Below are positions 51,730 to 60,212 of a stretch of DNA of 64,000 bases, one piece after another. Numbering within the stretch: the stretch's first letter is position 1; every line of letters begins with the position of its first letter. The notes under the pieces were generated by a model, which was given only the letters and a program-made list of their open reading frames with translations, had not been told where the DNA came from and searched no databases. This stretch comes from Streptacidiphilus sp041262525 (GTDB lineage: Bacteria; Actinomycetota; Actinomycetes; Streptomycetales; Streptomycetaceae), in contig NZ_JBGCCK010000007.1 in NCBI RefSeq assembly GCF_041262525.1, forward strand, positions 266,810 to 330,809. Reading direction: 5' to 3'. The position numbers and the translations under genes were made by a program.

Positions 51730-52632
51730 CTATTGCTTGAGGACCTGCGCGCTGAGCGCGGCGATCTGGTCCGCGCCCACGCGGCAGCAGCCGCCGACGA
51801 GGTGGGCGCCCGCCGCGCGCCACGCGCCCACACGGTCCGGGGAGAAAGTCGCCGGGCCGGCCCACGCGCGGGCCTGCGCGTCCCAGCCTTCGCCGCTGTT
51901 GGGGTAGACCACCACCGGCTTGCCGGAGACCTCCGCCGCCAGCGCCACCGCGTCCGCCGCCTCCTCCGGGGCGAGACAATTGACGCCCACCGCGATCACC
52001 TGCTCGTTCCCCCGGGCCAGGGCGAACGCCTCCGCCAGCGGCTGGCCCGCGCGTGTGCGGCCCTCCGCCGCACTGAAGGAGAGCCAGACCGGCACGTCCA
52101 GGCCCGCGACCGCGTCCAGCGCCGCCTCGGCCTCGTCGATGTCCGGGATCGTCTCGATGGCCAGCACGTCCGGCGCCGCCGAGGCCAGCACCTCGGCGCG
52201 GGGCGCATGGAAGGCGCGCAGTGCCTCGCGGGTCAGGCCGTAGCGGCCGCGGTACTCGGAGCCGTCGGCCAGCACCGCGCCGTAGGGGCCGACGGAGGCG
52301 GCGACCCACCGTCCCGGCAGGTCGTCCGCCGCCTCGCGCGCCAGCGCGACGCTGCGGCGCAGCAGTGCCTCAGCCTCCGCGTGGCCGATCCCGGCGCGGG
52401 CGAAGCCCTCGAAGCTGGCCTGGTAGCTCGCCGTGATCGCCACCTGCGCGCCTGCCGCGAAGTACCGCCGATGCACCGCCGCGATCGCCTCCGGCGCGTC
52501 CCGCAGCAGGCGCGCGGACCAGAGTGCGTCGGAGAGGTCGTGGCCGTCGGCCACCAACTCGTTGGACATGCCGCCGTCCAGCACGACGACGCCCTCGGCG
52601 AGAGCAGCGGCGAGCGAACCCTGAACGGTCAT
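51730..52632 (-). CDS. mmuM: Homocysteine S-methyltransferase
   Basis: The 300-residue TIM-barrel enzyme starts VVVLDGGMSNELVADGHDLSD and has AITASYQASFEGF and the zinc-binding triad: a Cys in VGVNCLAP (around residue 215) and a double Cys in VGGCCRVG near the end. It transfers a methyl group from S-methylmethionine or S-adenosylmethionine to homocysteine, giving methionine. The ATG at 52632 follows GGAGG; a longer in-frame reading adds 10 residues. Ends 11 bp before the palindromic repeat. Confidence 0.92.
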   Translation of the reverse strand: MTVQGSLAAALAEGVVVLDGGMSNELVADGHDLSDALWSARLLRDAPEAIAAVHRRYFAAGAQVAITASYQASFEGFARAGIGHAEAEALLRRSVALAREAADDLPGRWVAASVGPYGAVLADGSEYRGRYGLTREALRAFHAPRAEVLASAAPDVLAIETIPDIDEAEAALDAVAGLDVPVWLSFSAAEGRTRAGQPLAEAFALARGNEQVIAVGVNCLAPEEAADAVALAAEVSGKPVVVYPNSGEGWDAQARAWAGPATFSPDRVGAWRAAGAHLVGGCCRVGADQIAALSAQVLKQ

Positions 52633-52678
52633 CACGGAACCTCCGAGCAGCGCGTGGAACATGCTTGGTCAACGCCGC

Positions 52679-52712
52679 GGGCGGGCCTCCCGAAGCACAG
52701 GGAGGCCCGCCC
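52679..52712. terminator. Perfect 13-bp hairpin
   Basis: GGGCGGGCCTCCC and GGGAGGCCCGCCC flank 8 bases. It sits between the SDR remnant and the mmuM start, reading both ways, and probably ended the former SDR gene. Confidence 0.65.
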
Positions 52713-52731
52713 CATCGACGTCGTGACCAGC

Positions 52732-52880
52732 CTATCCCCGCTGGACACCCAGCCGGGCGCCGCCGTCGACCGGCAGGACGACGCCCGTCGTGTAGGTGTT
52801 CTCGACCAGAAAGGCGATCGCGTGTGCGACCTCCTCAGGACGGCCGGGGCGGGTCCGAAAGATGTGCTCCCTGGGGTGGC
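52732..52880 (-). pseudogene. C-terminal remnant of an SDR oxidoreductase
   Basis: The minus-strand frame ending at TAG 52732 reads HPREHIFRTRPGRPEEVAHA, then IAFLVENTYTTGVVLPVDGG, the C-terminal signature of short-chain dehydrogenases. Only about 45 codons survive; the Rossmann and catalytic parts are missing and no start codon or ribosome site fits. It overlaps the upstream region of the nrtR operon, which may have replaced the rest. Confidence 0.75.
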
Positions 52881-52901
52881 GTCCACGTTCGGCACGCGCT
52901 A

Positions 52902-52942
52902 AGTTGTTCTCGGATCGAGAAATACTCAGACAGAGAACAACT
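52902..52942. promoter_or_regulatory. Palindromic operator upstream of nrtR operon
   Basis: AGTTGTTCTC and GAGAACAACT are perfect 10-bp arms, 21 bp apart. The interior has a second symmetry (TTCTCG-GAT-CGAGAA) and ATACTCAGACAGAGAAC. NrtR proteins bind such repeats near their own genes. The site ends 10 bp before the nrtR start codon, so it overlaps the promoter. Confidence 0.6.
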
Positions 52943-52952
52943 GGAGTCCATC

Positions 52953-53789
52953 ATGAGTCCGCAGCCGGCCGAATCCGACGCCGCTCGCGAGGGCGCCGCT
53001 CGCGAGGGCGAGGCCGCCTGGTTGCAGGACTACGACCCGCGCGCCTTCCCGCCCATCGCGCTGACCGTCGACATCATCGCGCTGACCATGCGTCAGGGTC
53101 GGCTCAACGTCCTCCTCGTCGAGCGGGCCGAACCGCCCTTCCGCGGCTGCTGGGCGCTGCCGGGCGGGTTCGTGAAGGCGGGCGAGGAGGACCTCGACAC
53201 CGCCGCCGCCCGCGAGCTCGCCGAGGAGACCGGTCTCACCGCGGCAGCGCTGGAGAGAGTGCACCTGGAGCAGCTCGGCTCCTACGGCGCTCCCGGGCGC
53301 GACCCGCGCATGCACGTCGTCTCGGTGGCCTACCTGGCCTTCGCGCCCGACCTGCCCGACCCGCGCGCCGGCGGCGACGCCGCCCGCGCCGTCTGGACCC
53401 CGGTCGCCGGTCCTCACGGGGGTGGGACCGGCGACCGGCAGCTCGCCGGGCGGGAGCTGGCCTTCGACCACGCCGCGATCCTCGCCGACGCGCTGGAGCG
53501 CGCCCGCGCGAAGGTGGAGTACACGCCGCTCGCCACCGCCTTCCTCGCGCCCGAGTTCACCATCCCCGAACTGCGGGGCGTCTACGAGGAGATCTGGGGC
53601 GAGAAGCTCCACCCGGGCAACTTCCACCGCAAGGTGCTGTCCGTGCCCGGCTTCGTCGAGAGCACCGGAGAGACGGCCGAACGCGGCAACGCCCGCGGCG
53701 GGCCGCGGGCCCGGGTCTACCGCGCCGGTGACGCGCGACTGCTCCATCCGGCGCTGCTGCGCCCCGACCGCGAGGAGGGAATCCGGTGA
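52953..53789 (+). CDS. nrtR: NrtR-type NUDIX/winged-helix regulator
   Basis: The 278-residue protein has an N-terminal NUDIX domain (IALTVDIIALTMRQGRLNVLLVERAEPPFRGCWALPGGFVKAGEEDLDTAAARELAEETGL), with the REL-x-EE box intact and one residue more than the canonical spacing, as is common in NrtR. The C-terminal winged helix (FTIPELRGVYEEIWGEKLHPGNFHRKVLSVPGFVESTGE) binds DNA. NrtR proteins sense ADP-ribose, NAD or related molecules and repress NAD metabolism genes. It is first in an operon with no classical NAD gene. The next gene starts with GTGA overlap. Confidence 0.88.
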   Translation: MSPQPAESDAAREGAAREGEAAWLQDYDPRAFPPIALTVDIIALTMRQGRLNVLLVERAEPPFRGCWALPGGFVKAGEEDLDTAAARELAEETGLTAAALERVHLEQLGSYGAPGRDPRMHVVSVAYLAFAPDLPDPRAGGDAARAVWTPVAGPHGGGTGDRQLAGRELAFDHAAILADALERARAKVEYTPLATAFLAPEFTIPELRGVYEEIWGEKLHPGNFHRKVLSVPGFVESTGETAERGNARGGPRARVYRAGDARLLHPALLRPDREEGIR

Positions 53790-54862
53790 CCGACCCTGCC
53801 CAGGACCGGCCCGCGCGTCCGCGCACCTTCGAGGAGGCCCTGGCCGCCCTCGCCGCGGCGCGGGGACCTGACGACCTCTTCGGCGGCTACCCCACCGACG
53901 CGGCCGCCGCCGCCCGCCGCTACCGGCGGCTGGCCAGGCTGCTGCACCCCGACACCGCTCCGCCCGGCCGTCGCGCCGAGGCAGCCGCCGCCTGCGCCGC
54001 GCTCAACCGGCTCCGCGCCGCCCAGCAGGCCCAGCCCGCGGATCTGCTGACGACCCGCCGGCACCGCTACCGGATCGGCGAGGTGCTCGCCGTCGGCGAC
54101 GTCGCGGTCCTGCGGGCCGCCCGCGCCCACCCGCGTGACGCCGGGCACGAGCTGGACGCGGTCCTCAAGATCTCCCGCCGCGCCGCCGACAACGACCTGA
54201 TGGAGCGCGAGGCCCACGCGCTCGCCTGGCTCTCCCGACACGGCGACCCGCGCTTCCGGCCCTACGTGCCCACCCTGCTGGAGAGCTTCCAGCACGTCGA
54301 CGCCACCGACCCGGCCGGCGCCCCCCGCCGCGTCAACGCGCTGCTGCGCTTCGAAGGATTCACCACGCTCGCCGAACTGCACGCGGCCTTCCCGGCCGGA
54401 CTCGACCCGCGCGACGCCGCCTGGATCTGGCGACGGCTGCTCGTCGTCCTGGGCCACGCGCACCGTACCGGGGTGCGGCACGGCGCGGTGCTGCCCGAGC
54501 ACGTCCTGGTCCAGCTCGACGAGCACGGGCTCGTCCTCGTCGACTGGTGCTACGCAACCACCGGCCCCCGTGCCCCCGCCCCGGCCCTGGTCGAGCGCCA
54601 CCGGCACCGCTACCCGCCCGAGGTGCCCGCCCGGCGCGAGGTCACCGAGGCCACCGACATCCACCTCGCCAGCCACTGCATCACCGAACTCATGGGCAAC
54701 CGCGCCCCGCGCGAGATGCGCGCCTTCCTCGCGGGCTGCATGCTGCCCGCCGAGCCGCGCCGCCCGCACGACGCCTGGAAGCTGCTGGCCGAACTCGACC
54801 GGCTGCTGGAGCACCTCTACGGGCCGCGCACGTTCCGCGCCCTGCACCTGCCCGTGGCCTGA
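53786..54862 (+). CDS. J-domain / pseudokinase fusion protein
   Basis: The 358-residue protein has an N-terminal J-like domain (AAARRYRRLARLLHPDTAPPGRRAEAAAACAALNRLRAA, with HPD at residues 54-56). A kinase-like part follows (RIGEVLAVGDVAVLRAARAHPRDAGHELDAVLKISRRAADNDLMEREAHALAWLSRH, with VLK). The catalytic loop reads RHGAVLPEHVLV, where the HRD Asp is missing, and the DFG place reads DWCY. So it keeps a kinase shape but probably not a normal phosphotransfer centre. It may recruit an Hsp70-type chaperone or bind a nucleotide. Start GTG overlaps nrtR; next gene is 75 bp away across tandem repeats. Confidence 0.8.
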   Translation: MTDPAQDRPARPRTFEEALAALAAARGPDDLFGGYPTDAAAAARRYRRLARLLHPDTAPPGRRAEAAAACAALNRLRAAQQAQPADLLTTRRHRYRIGEVLAVGDVAVLRAARAHPRDAGHELDAVLKISRRAADNDLMEREAHALAWLSRHGDPRFRPYVPTLLESFQHVDATDPAGAPRRVNALLRFEGFTTLAELHAAFPAGLDPRDAAWIWRRLLVVLGHAHRTGVRHGAVLPEHVLVQLDEHGLVLVDWCYATTGPRAPAPALVERHRHRYPPEVPARREVTEATDIHLASHCITELMGNRAPREMRAFLAGCMLPAEPRRPHDAWKLLAELDRLLEHLYGPRTFRALHLPVA

Positions 54863-54874
54863 ACCGCCCGACCA

Positions 54875-54906
54875 CCTGACCGCCTGACCGCCTGACCGCC
54901 TGACTC
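54875..54906. repeat. Tandem 8-bp repeat
   Basis: Four copies of CCTGACCG (the last ends CCTGACTC) lie in the 75-bp gap between the J-domain and VWA genes. Translational spacing and slippage are possible; no coding frame continues through. Confidence 0.7.
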
Positions 54907-54937
54907 GATCTCCGAACCACACTCTGGGGGAACCACC

Positions 54938-55936
54938 ATGGGAAGCGGACGCTGGGACACCGACGTCTACACCGCAGCCGCCGACTACCGCGCCGCCAGC
55001 GGCCTCGGCGCCTTCGACTACAGCGACCGCGCCCGCCGCGGCCCGCGCCACACCTGGCGCGCCCACCCGAGCCTGGACCCGCTCGGCCTGACGCTCCGCG
55101 AGAGCAGGGACAGCGACGAACACCCCGACTCGCTCGCCGTCGCCGTGCTCTTCGACGTCACCGGCTCCATGGGCAACGTCCCGCGCGTGCTGCAGACCAA
55201 GCTGCCCGAGCTCTTCGGCCTGCTGCTGCGCAAGGGCTACACCCGGGACCCGCAGATCCTCTTCGGCGCGGTCGGCGACGCCACCTGCGACCGCGTCCCG
55301 CTCCAGCTCGGTCAGTTCGAGTCCGACAACCGGATGGACGACAACCTCGGCAACATCTTCCTCGAAGGTGGCGGCGGCGGTCAGATGCACGAGTCCTACG
55401 AGCTGGCCATGTACGCGATGGCCCGGCACACCGCGACCGACTGCTTCGACAAGCGCGGCCGCCGCGGCTACCTCTTCCTGATCGGCGACGAACTGCCCTA
55501 CGGCAAGGTCAAGGCGCGCGAGGTCCGCGAGGTCCTCGGCGAGCGGCTCCCCGAGGACCTGCCGCTGGCCGCGCTGCTGCCAGAACTGCAGCGACGCTGG
55601 CACGTCTACTACATCCTCCCGGCCGGTGCCGCCTACGCCGGCAACCCCGAGGTTCTGGGCCGCTGGCGGGCGCTGCTCGGGCAGAACGTCATCGAGCTCG
55701 ACGACCTCGACGCCGTCTGCGAGACGATCGCGCTCACCATCGGTCTGGGGGAGGAGGCCATCGATCTGGACGAGGGCCTGGCCGACCTCGCCGACGTCGG
55801 CTCCCGGGCCGGTGCGAGCGTCGGCCGCGCCCTGGCCGGGGTCGCCCGCCGCAGCGGCGAGACCGCCGTCTCCGGCATCTCGCTGCTGGGCGCCGCGGAC
55901 CGTACCGACGAGCGGCCGGGGAACAGTCGGCTGTGA
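54938..55936 (+). CDS. VWA-domain protein
   Basis: The 332-residue protein has a von Willebrand A core from about residue 65: LAVAVLFDVTGSMGNVPRVLQTKLPELFGLLL, with the metal-binding residues D73, T75, S77 (D-x-T-x-S, a variant of D-x-S-x-S). Then come FGAVGDATCDRVPLQLGQFESDN, LGNIFLEGGGGGQMHESYELAMYAM and RGYLFLIGDELPYG. The start is preceded by GGGGGAA. VWA proteins form complexes with AAA or chaperone partners. Stop and start overlap with the next gene (GTGA), so it is translationally coupled to the PurA-like enzyme. Confidence 0.86.
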   Translation: MGSGRWDTDVYTAAADYRAASGLGAFDYSDRARRGPRHTWRAHPSLDPLGLTLRESRDSDEHPDSLAVAVLFDVTGSMGNVPRVLQTKLPELFGLLLRKGYTRDPQILFGAVGDATCDRVPLQLGQFESDNRMDDNLGNIFLEGGGGGQMHESYELAMYAMARHTATDCFDKRGRRGYLFLIGDELPYGKVKAREVREVLGERLPEDLPLAALLPELQRRWHVYYILPAGAAYAGNPEVLGRWRALLGQNVIELDDLDAVCETIALTIGLGEEAIDLDEGLADLADVGSRAGASVGRALAGVARRSGETAVSGISLLGAADRTDERPGNSRL

Positions 55937-57261
55937 CCGTCGATCAGCGCCACGCCGTCGTCGTCGACCTGGGGTTCGGCGACGCCGGCAAGGGCGCCAC
56001 CGTGGACCGCCTGTGCCGGGCGATGGGCGCGCACACCGTCGTGCGCTTCAACGGCGGTGCGCAGGCGGCCCACAACGTGGTCACCGACGACGGTCGCCAC
56101 CACACCTTCGCCCAGTTCGGCTCCGGCAGCTTCGTGCCGGGGACGCGGACGCACCTGTCGCGCTTCGTCCTGGTCGACCCGCTCGCGCTGGCCGCCGAGG
56201 CGCGGCACCTCGCCCACCTGGGCGTCCCCGACCCGCTCGGCGCACTCACCGTCGACCGCCGCGCCCTGCTCACCACGCCGTACCACGCCGCCGCGAACCG
56301 CCTGCGCGAGGATGCCCGTGGCGCGGGCGGCCACGGCTCCTGCGGCATGGGCATCGGCGAGACCGCCGCCTACGCCCTGGCCCACCCGCAGGACGCGCCC
56401 GTCGCGGGCGACTGCGCCACGCCTGGCCGTCTGCTCGCCCGCCTGCGCCTGCTGCGGGACCGCCTGGCCGAACAGCTCGGCGTGGGCGCGGACTTCGGCC
56501 CGCCCGTCGAGGACTGCGCGGCGGCGTACCTGGCCTTCGCCGAGCGGGTCGAGCTCACGGACGAGGAGTACCTGCCCGGCCTGCTCCGCCGGGAACGGGT
56601 GGTCTTCGAGGGCGCTCAAGGCGTGCTGCTCGACGAGTGGTACGGCTTCCACCCCTTCACGACCTGGTCCACGACCACCTTCGCCAACGCCGTGGCGCTC
56701 CTCGCGGAAGCGGAAGCGGACGCCGTCGGGGACGCGCTCCGCCTCGGCGTCGTCCGCAGCTACACCACCCGGCACGGGCCAGGACCGCTGGTCACCGAGG
56801 ACCAGGCCCTCGACCGCGAACTGCCGGAACCCCACAACGCCACCGGCCCCTGGCAGGGCGCCTTCCGGCGCGGCCACTTCGACGCCGTCGCCCACCGCTA
56901 CGCCCTCGCCGCCGCCGGCGGAGCCGACGCCTTGGCGGTCACCCATCTCGACGCCCCCGCCTGCTCAGCGGGGCTGCGCCTCTGCGACTCCTACACCCTC
57001 GAGGGTGGCGAGATCCGCGACCTCTCGATCGGCCTGCCGGGCGACCTCGACCGCCAGCAACGTCTCACCGCCCACCTCCTGCGCGCCCGCCCCGCGGTCC
57101 TGCTCCGCCCAGCCTCCTGGACCGAGGCCATCAGCGACGCCCTCGGTCTGCCGATCCTGATGACCTCCCGCGGGGCACGTACGAGCGAGGGATCGTTGCA
57201 GCTGCGCGCGCGATCACCACGGAGGACCCGCAGCGACGCACCCGCCGACGCGCTCTCCTAG
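55933..57261 (+). CDS. Adenylosuccinate synthetase-like enzyme (PurA paralogue)
   Basis: The 442-residue protein has the PurA fold: GTP loop VVVDLGFGDAGKGATVD (residues 9-25; PurA has GDEGKGK), GGAQAAHNVV with the catalytic His47, EGAQGVLLDEWYGFHPFTTW, and the C-terminal RHGPGPLVTEDQAL region. In PurA the aspartate-binding loop is TTTGRPRR; here that place reads NATGPWQGAFRRGHFD. GTP and IMP-type phosphorylation look possible, but the amine acceptor is probably not aspartate. It is the last gene of the NrtR operon, not in a purine cluster, so a specialised role is likely. Confidence 0.8.
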   Translation: MTVDQRHAVVVDLGFGDAGKGATVDRLCRAMGAHTVVRFNGGAQAAHNVVTDDGRHHTFAQFGSGSFVPGTRTHLSRFVLVDPLALAAEARHLAHLGVPDPLGALTVDRRALLTTPYHAAANRLREDARGAGGHGSCGMGIGETAAYALAHPQDAPVAGDCATPGRLLARLRLLRDRLAEQLGVGADFGPPVEDCAAAYLAFAERVELTDEEYLPGLLRRERVVFEGAQGVLLDEWYGFHPFTTWSTTTFANAVALLAEAEADAVGDALRLGVVRSYTTRHGPGPLVTEDQALDRELPEPHNATGPWQGAFRRGHFDAVAHRYALAAAGGADALAVTHLDAPACSAGLRLCDSYTLEGGEIRDLSIGLPGDLDRQQRLTAHLLRARPAVLLRPASWTEAISDALGLPILMTSRGARTSEGSLQLRARSPRRTRSDAPADALS

Positions 57262-57364
57262 CTCTCCCTAGCGTCTCCCCCCTCCACCATGGCAAGGTCA
57301 GCACAGGCGTTCCCACCCGCCCACAGACGTGCGGGTGCGCCTGAACCGGAGGCCAGCACCGCGC

Positions 57365-59338
57365 ATGAGCAGCGAACAGAACGCACCCCTGTGGACGCCC
57401 GACCCGGAACGGGCCGCCGCCTCCCGGCTCGCCGCATTCCAGCGCTTCGCCGCCGAGTACTACGGGGCACCCAAGGCCGTCGCGGGGGAGTACGCCGAGT
57501 TCCACCGCTGGTCCGTCGAGCACCTGGACGACTTCTGGTCCGCGCTCACCCAGTGGTACGACGTCCGCTTCTCCACCCCGCCGACCGCCGTGCTCGCGGA
57601 CGCGTCGATGCCCGGGGCGAGCTGGTTCCCCGGCGCACGGCTGAACTACGCCCAGCACGTGCTGCGGCACGGCGAGGACCCGCACAACGCCGACACCGCT
57701 GCGATCCTGCACGTCGACGAGAGCAGCCCGACCCCGCGCGTCACCACCTGGTCCGAGTTGCGCCGGCAGGTCGGCTCGCTCGCGGCCGAGCTGCGCCGCC
57801 TCGGCGTCGGGCCCGGCGACCGGGTCAGCGCCTACGTCCCCAACGTCCCGCAGGCCGCCGTCGCGCTGCTCGCGACCGCCGCCGTCGGCGCGATCTGGAC
57901 CTCCTGCGCGCCCGACTTCGGCGCGCGCAGCGTGCTGGACCGGTTCCAGCAGATCGAGCCGGTGCTGCTCTTCGCCGTCGACGGCTACCGCTACGGCGGC
58001 AAGCAGCACGACCGCTCCGAGGTCGTCGCCGAACTGCGCCGCGAGCTGCCGACGCTCCGTCACGTCGTGCACATCCCGCTGCTCGGCACCGAGGCCCCCG
58101 AGGGCGCGCTGGAGTGGGACGAGCTCACCGGCGCGGTCGCCGTGCCGGTCTTCGAGCAGCTGCCGTTCGACCACCCGCTCTGGGTGCTCTACTCCTCCGG
58201 CACCACCGGCCTGCCCAAGGCCATCGTGCAGAGCCACGGCGGCATCACCGTCGAGCACCTCAAGCAGGCCGGCCTCCACCTCGACCTCGGCTCCGGCGAC
58301 CGGTTCTTCTGGTACACCTCGACCGGCTGGATGATGTGGAACTTCCTGCTCGCCGGCCTGCTGGTGGGCGCGAGCATCGTCACCTACGACGGCAGCCCCG
58401 GCTACCCGTCGCCCGACGCACAGTGGCGGATCGCCGCCGAGGCCGGCGTCACCGTCTACGGCACCTCCGCCGCCTACGTGATGGCCTGCAAGAAGGCCGA
58501 GGTCCACCCGGGCCGCGACCTCGACCTCTCCCGGCTGCGCGCCATCGGCACGACAGGTTCGCCGCTGCCGCCGGACGGCTTCCGCTGGATCTACGAAGAG
58601 ATCAACTCCGACATCTGGCTCGCCTCCGTGAGCGGCGGCACCGACGTGTGCAGCTGCTTCGTCGGCGGCGTCCCGACGCTGCCGGTCTACCTCGGTGAGA
58701 TCCAGGCCCCCAGCCTGGGCGCGGCGGTCGAGGCCTGGGACGTCAGCGGCAAGCCGGTCGTCGGGGAGGTCGGCGAGCTGGTGGTCACCAAGCCGATCCC
58801 GTCGATGCCGATCCGTTTCTGGAACGACCCCGAAGGCGTGCGCTACCGCGAGAGCTACTTCGAGATGTTCCCCGGCGTCTGGCGGCACGGTGACTGGATC
58901 ACCGTCACCGAGCGCGGCACCGTCGTCATCCACGGCCGCTCCGACTCGACGCTCAACCGGCAGGGCGTCCGGATGGGCTCCGCCGACATCTACGAGGTCG
59001 TCGAGCGGCTGCCCGCCATCAAGGAATCGCTGGTCATCGGCCTGGAGCAGCCGGACGGCGGGTACTGGATGCCGCTGTTCGTCGTCCTCGCCGAGGGTGC
59101 CGAGCTCGACGACGACCTGCGCGCGGCCGTGCGCGACGCGCTGTGCACGCAGCTCTCGCCGCGCCACGTCCCCGACGAGATCATCGCCGTGCCCGCGCTG
59201 CCGCACACGCTGACAGGCAAGCGCATCGAGGTGCCGGTCAAGCGGATCCTGGCCGGCACCCCGCTGGCCCAGGCGGTGAACCCAGGCTCGATCGACAACC
59301 CCGACGCGCTGCGCGCCTTCGAGCAGTACCGCCGCTAG
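57365..59338 (+). CDS. Acetoacetyl-CoA synthetase
   Basis: The 657-residue adenylate-forming enzyme starts MSSEQNAPLWTPDPERAAAS, followed by FHRWSVEHLDDFWSALTQWYDV, typical for acetoacetate-CoA ligases (about 650 residues). It has the P-loop LYSSGTTGLPKAIVQSHGG near residue 270, FFWYTSTGWMMWNFLLAGL, GRSDSTLNRQGVRMGSADIYEVVE and the catalytic Lys in LTGKRIEVPVKRIL. It activates acetoacetate with ATP and CoA. The ATG at 57365 follows GGAGG at some distance. Gene stands alone between the NrtR operon and a convergent methyltransferase. Confidence 0.92.
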   Translation: MSSEQNAPLWTPDPERAAASRLAAFQRFAAEYYGAPKAVAGEYAEFHRWSVEHLDDFWSALTQWYDVRFSTPPTAVLADASMPGASWFPGARLNYAQHVLRHGEDPHNADTAAILHVDESSPTPRVTTWSELRRQVGSLAAELRRLGVGPGDRVSAYVPNVPQAAVALLATAAVGAIWTSCAPDFGARSVLDRFQQIEPVLLFAVDGYRYGGKQHDRSEVVAELRRELPTLRHVVHIPLLGTEAPEGALEWDELTGAVAVPVFEQLPFDHPLWVLYSSGTTGLPKAIVQSHGGITVEHLKQAGLHLDLGSGDRFFWYTSTGWMMWNFLLAGLLVGASIVTYDGSPGYPSPDAQWRIAAEAGVTVYGTSAAYVMACKKAEVHPGRDLDLSRLRAIGTTGSPLPPDGFRWIYEEINSDIWLASVSGGTDVCSCFVGGVPTLPVYLGEIQAPSLGAAVEAWDVSGKPVVGEVGELVVTKPIPSMPIRFWNDPEGVRYRESYFEMFPGVWRHGDWITVTERGTVVIHGRSDSTLNRQGVRMGSADIYEVVERLPAIKESLVIGLEQPDGGYWMPLFVVLAEGAELDDDLRAAVRDALCTQLSPRHVPDEIIAVPALPHTLTGKRIEVPVKRILAGTPLAQAVNPGSIDNPDALRAFEQYRR

Positions 59339-59363
59339 GACGGGACTCCCGGGTTCCCCTGGA

Positions 59364-60173
59364 TCAGACCCGGCACAGCACCTCGCCGTGCAGCACGCTG
59401 AACCAGCCGCGGTCCTCCGCGGCCCAGGCCCGCCAGCCCGCGCCGATCCGTTCCAGATCGGCGCGGGTGGCGAAGCCCTCGGCCACGGCCTGGTCCGCGA
59501 TGCCGGAGGAGACGACGCGCTCGGCCCACATACCGCCCCACCACGCGCGGTCCTCATCCTCGGCGAAGCACCAGGTCGAGGAGGAGGCCTCGATCCGCTC
59601 GCCCGCGAAGCCTGCGTCCAGGGCCCAGGCGCGCAGCATTCGACCGGCGTCCGGTTCGCCCCGGTTGAACCGCGCGACCCGGTGGTAGAGCGCGTTCCAC
59701 TCCGCCAGCTCCGGCAGCAGCGGGAACCAGACGAAGCCCGCGTAGTCCGAGTCACGCGCCGCGACCACACCGCCGGGGCGGCACACGCGCCGCATCTCCC
59801 GCAGCGCCTGGACCGGGTCCGCCACATGCTGGAGCACCTGGTGGGCGTGGACGACGTCGAACGAGTCGTCAGGGAACGGCAGCGCGTGCACGTCCGCCGT
59901 TCGGAACCGCACCCTGGCGGCCTGCGGCACAGCGGCCGCCGCCTGCGTCAGCACCTCGTCGGAGCGGTCCACCGCCGTCACCAGACCCGGCCCCACGCGC
60001 TCGGCCAGCCCGGCCGTGATCGTGCCAGGCCCGCAGCCGACGTCCAGCAGCGTCTGGCCCGGCTTCAGCTCGGGCAGCAGGTAGGCGGCGGAGTTCTCCA
60101 CCGTCCGCCACTGGTGCGAGCGCAGCACCGATGGATGGAAGCCGTGGGTGTAGTGGTTCTGATTCTCAGTCAT
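59364..60173 (-). CDS. Class I SAM-dependent methyltransferase
   Basis: The 269-residue protein has the SAM-binding motif TLLDVGCGPGTITAGLAERV (residues 42-60), then VTAVDRSDEVL, FPDDSFDVVHAHQVLQHVADPVQALREMRRVCRPGGVVAARD, the usual Methyltransf_11 arrangement. The substrate is not told by the sequence. Start ATG 60173 follows GGGAGG. It is divergent from the EamA transporter with direct repeats in between. Confidence 0.88.
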   Translation of the reverse strand: MTENQNHYTHGFHPSVLRSHQWRTVENSAAYLLPELKPGQTLLDVGCGPGTITAGLAERVGPGLVTAVDRSDEVLTQAAAAVPQAARVRFRTADVHALPFPDDSFDVVHAHQVLQHVADPVQALREMRRVCRPGGVVAARDSDYAGFVWFPLLPELAEWNALYHRVARFNRGEPDAGRMLRAWALDAGFAGERIEASSSTWCFAEDEDRAWWGGMWAERVVSSGIADQAVAEGFATRADLERIGAGWRAWAAEDRGWFSVLHGEVLCRV

Positions 60174-60212
60174 ATCTACCTCCCTGCCGCACGACAATAG
60201 ATCACGTCTCGT

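Noticed and set aside
54875..54906. CRISPR array
   Set aside because: The repeat unit is only 8 bp and has no spacers; it is a simple tandem repeat. No CRISPR-like array was seen anywhere else.
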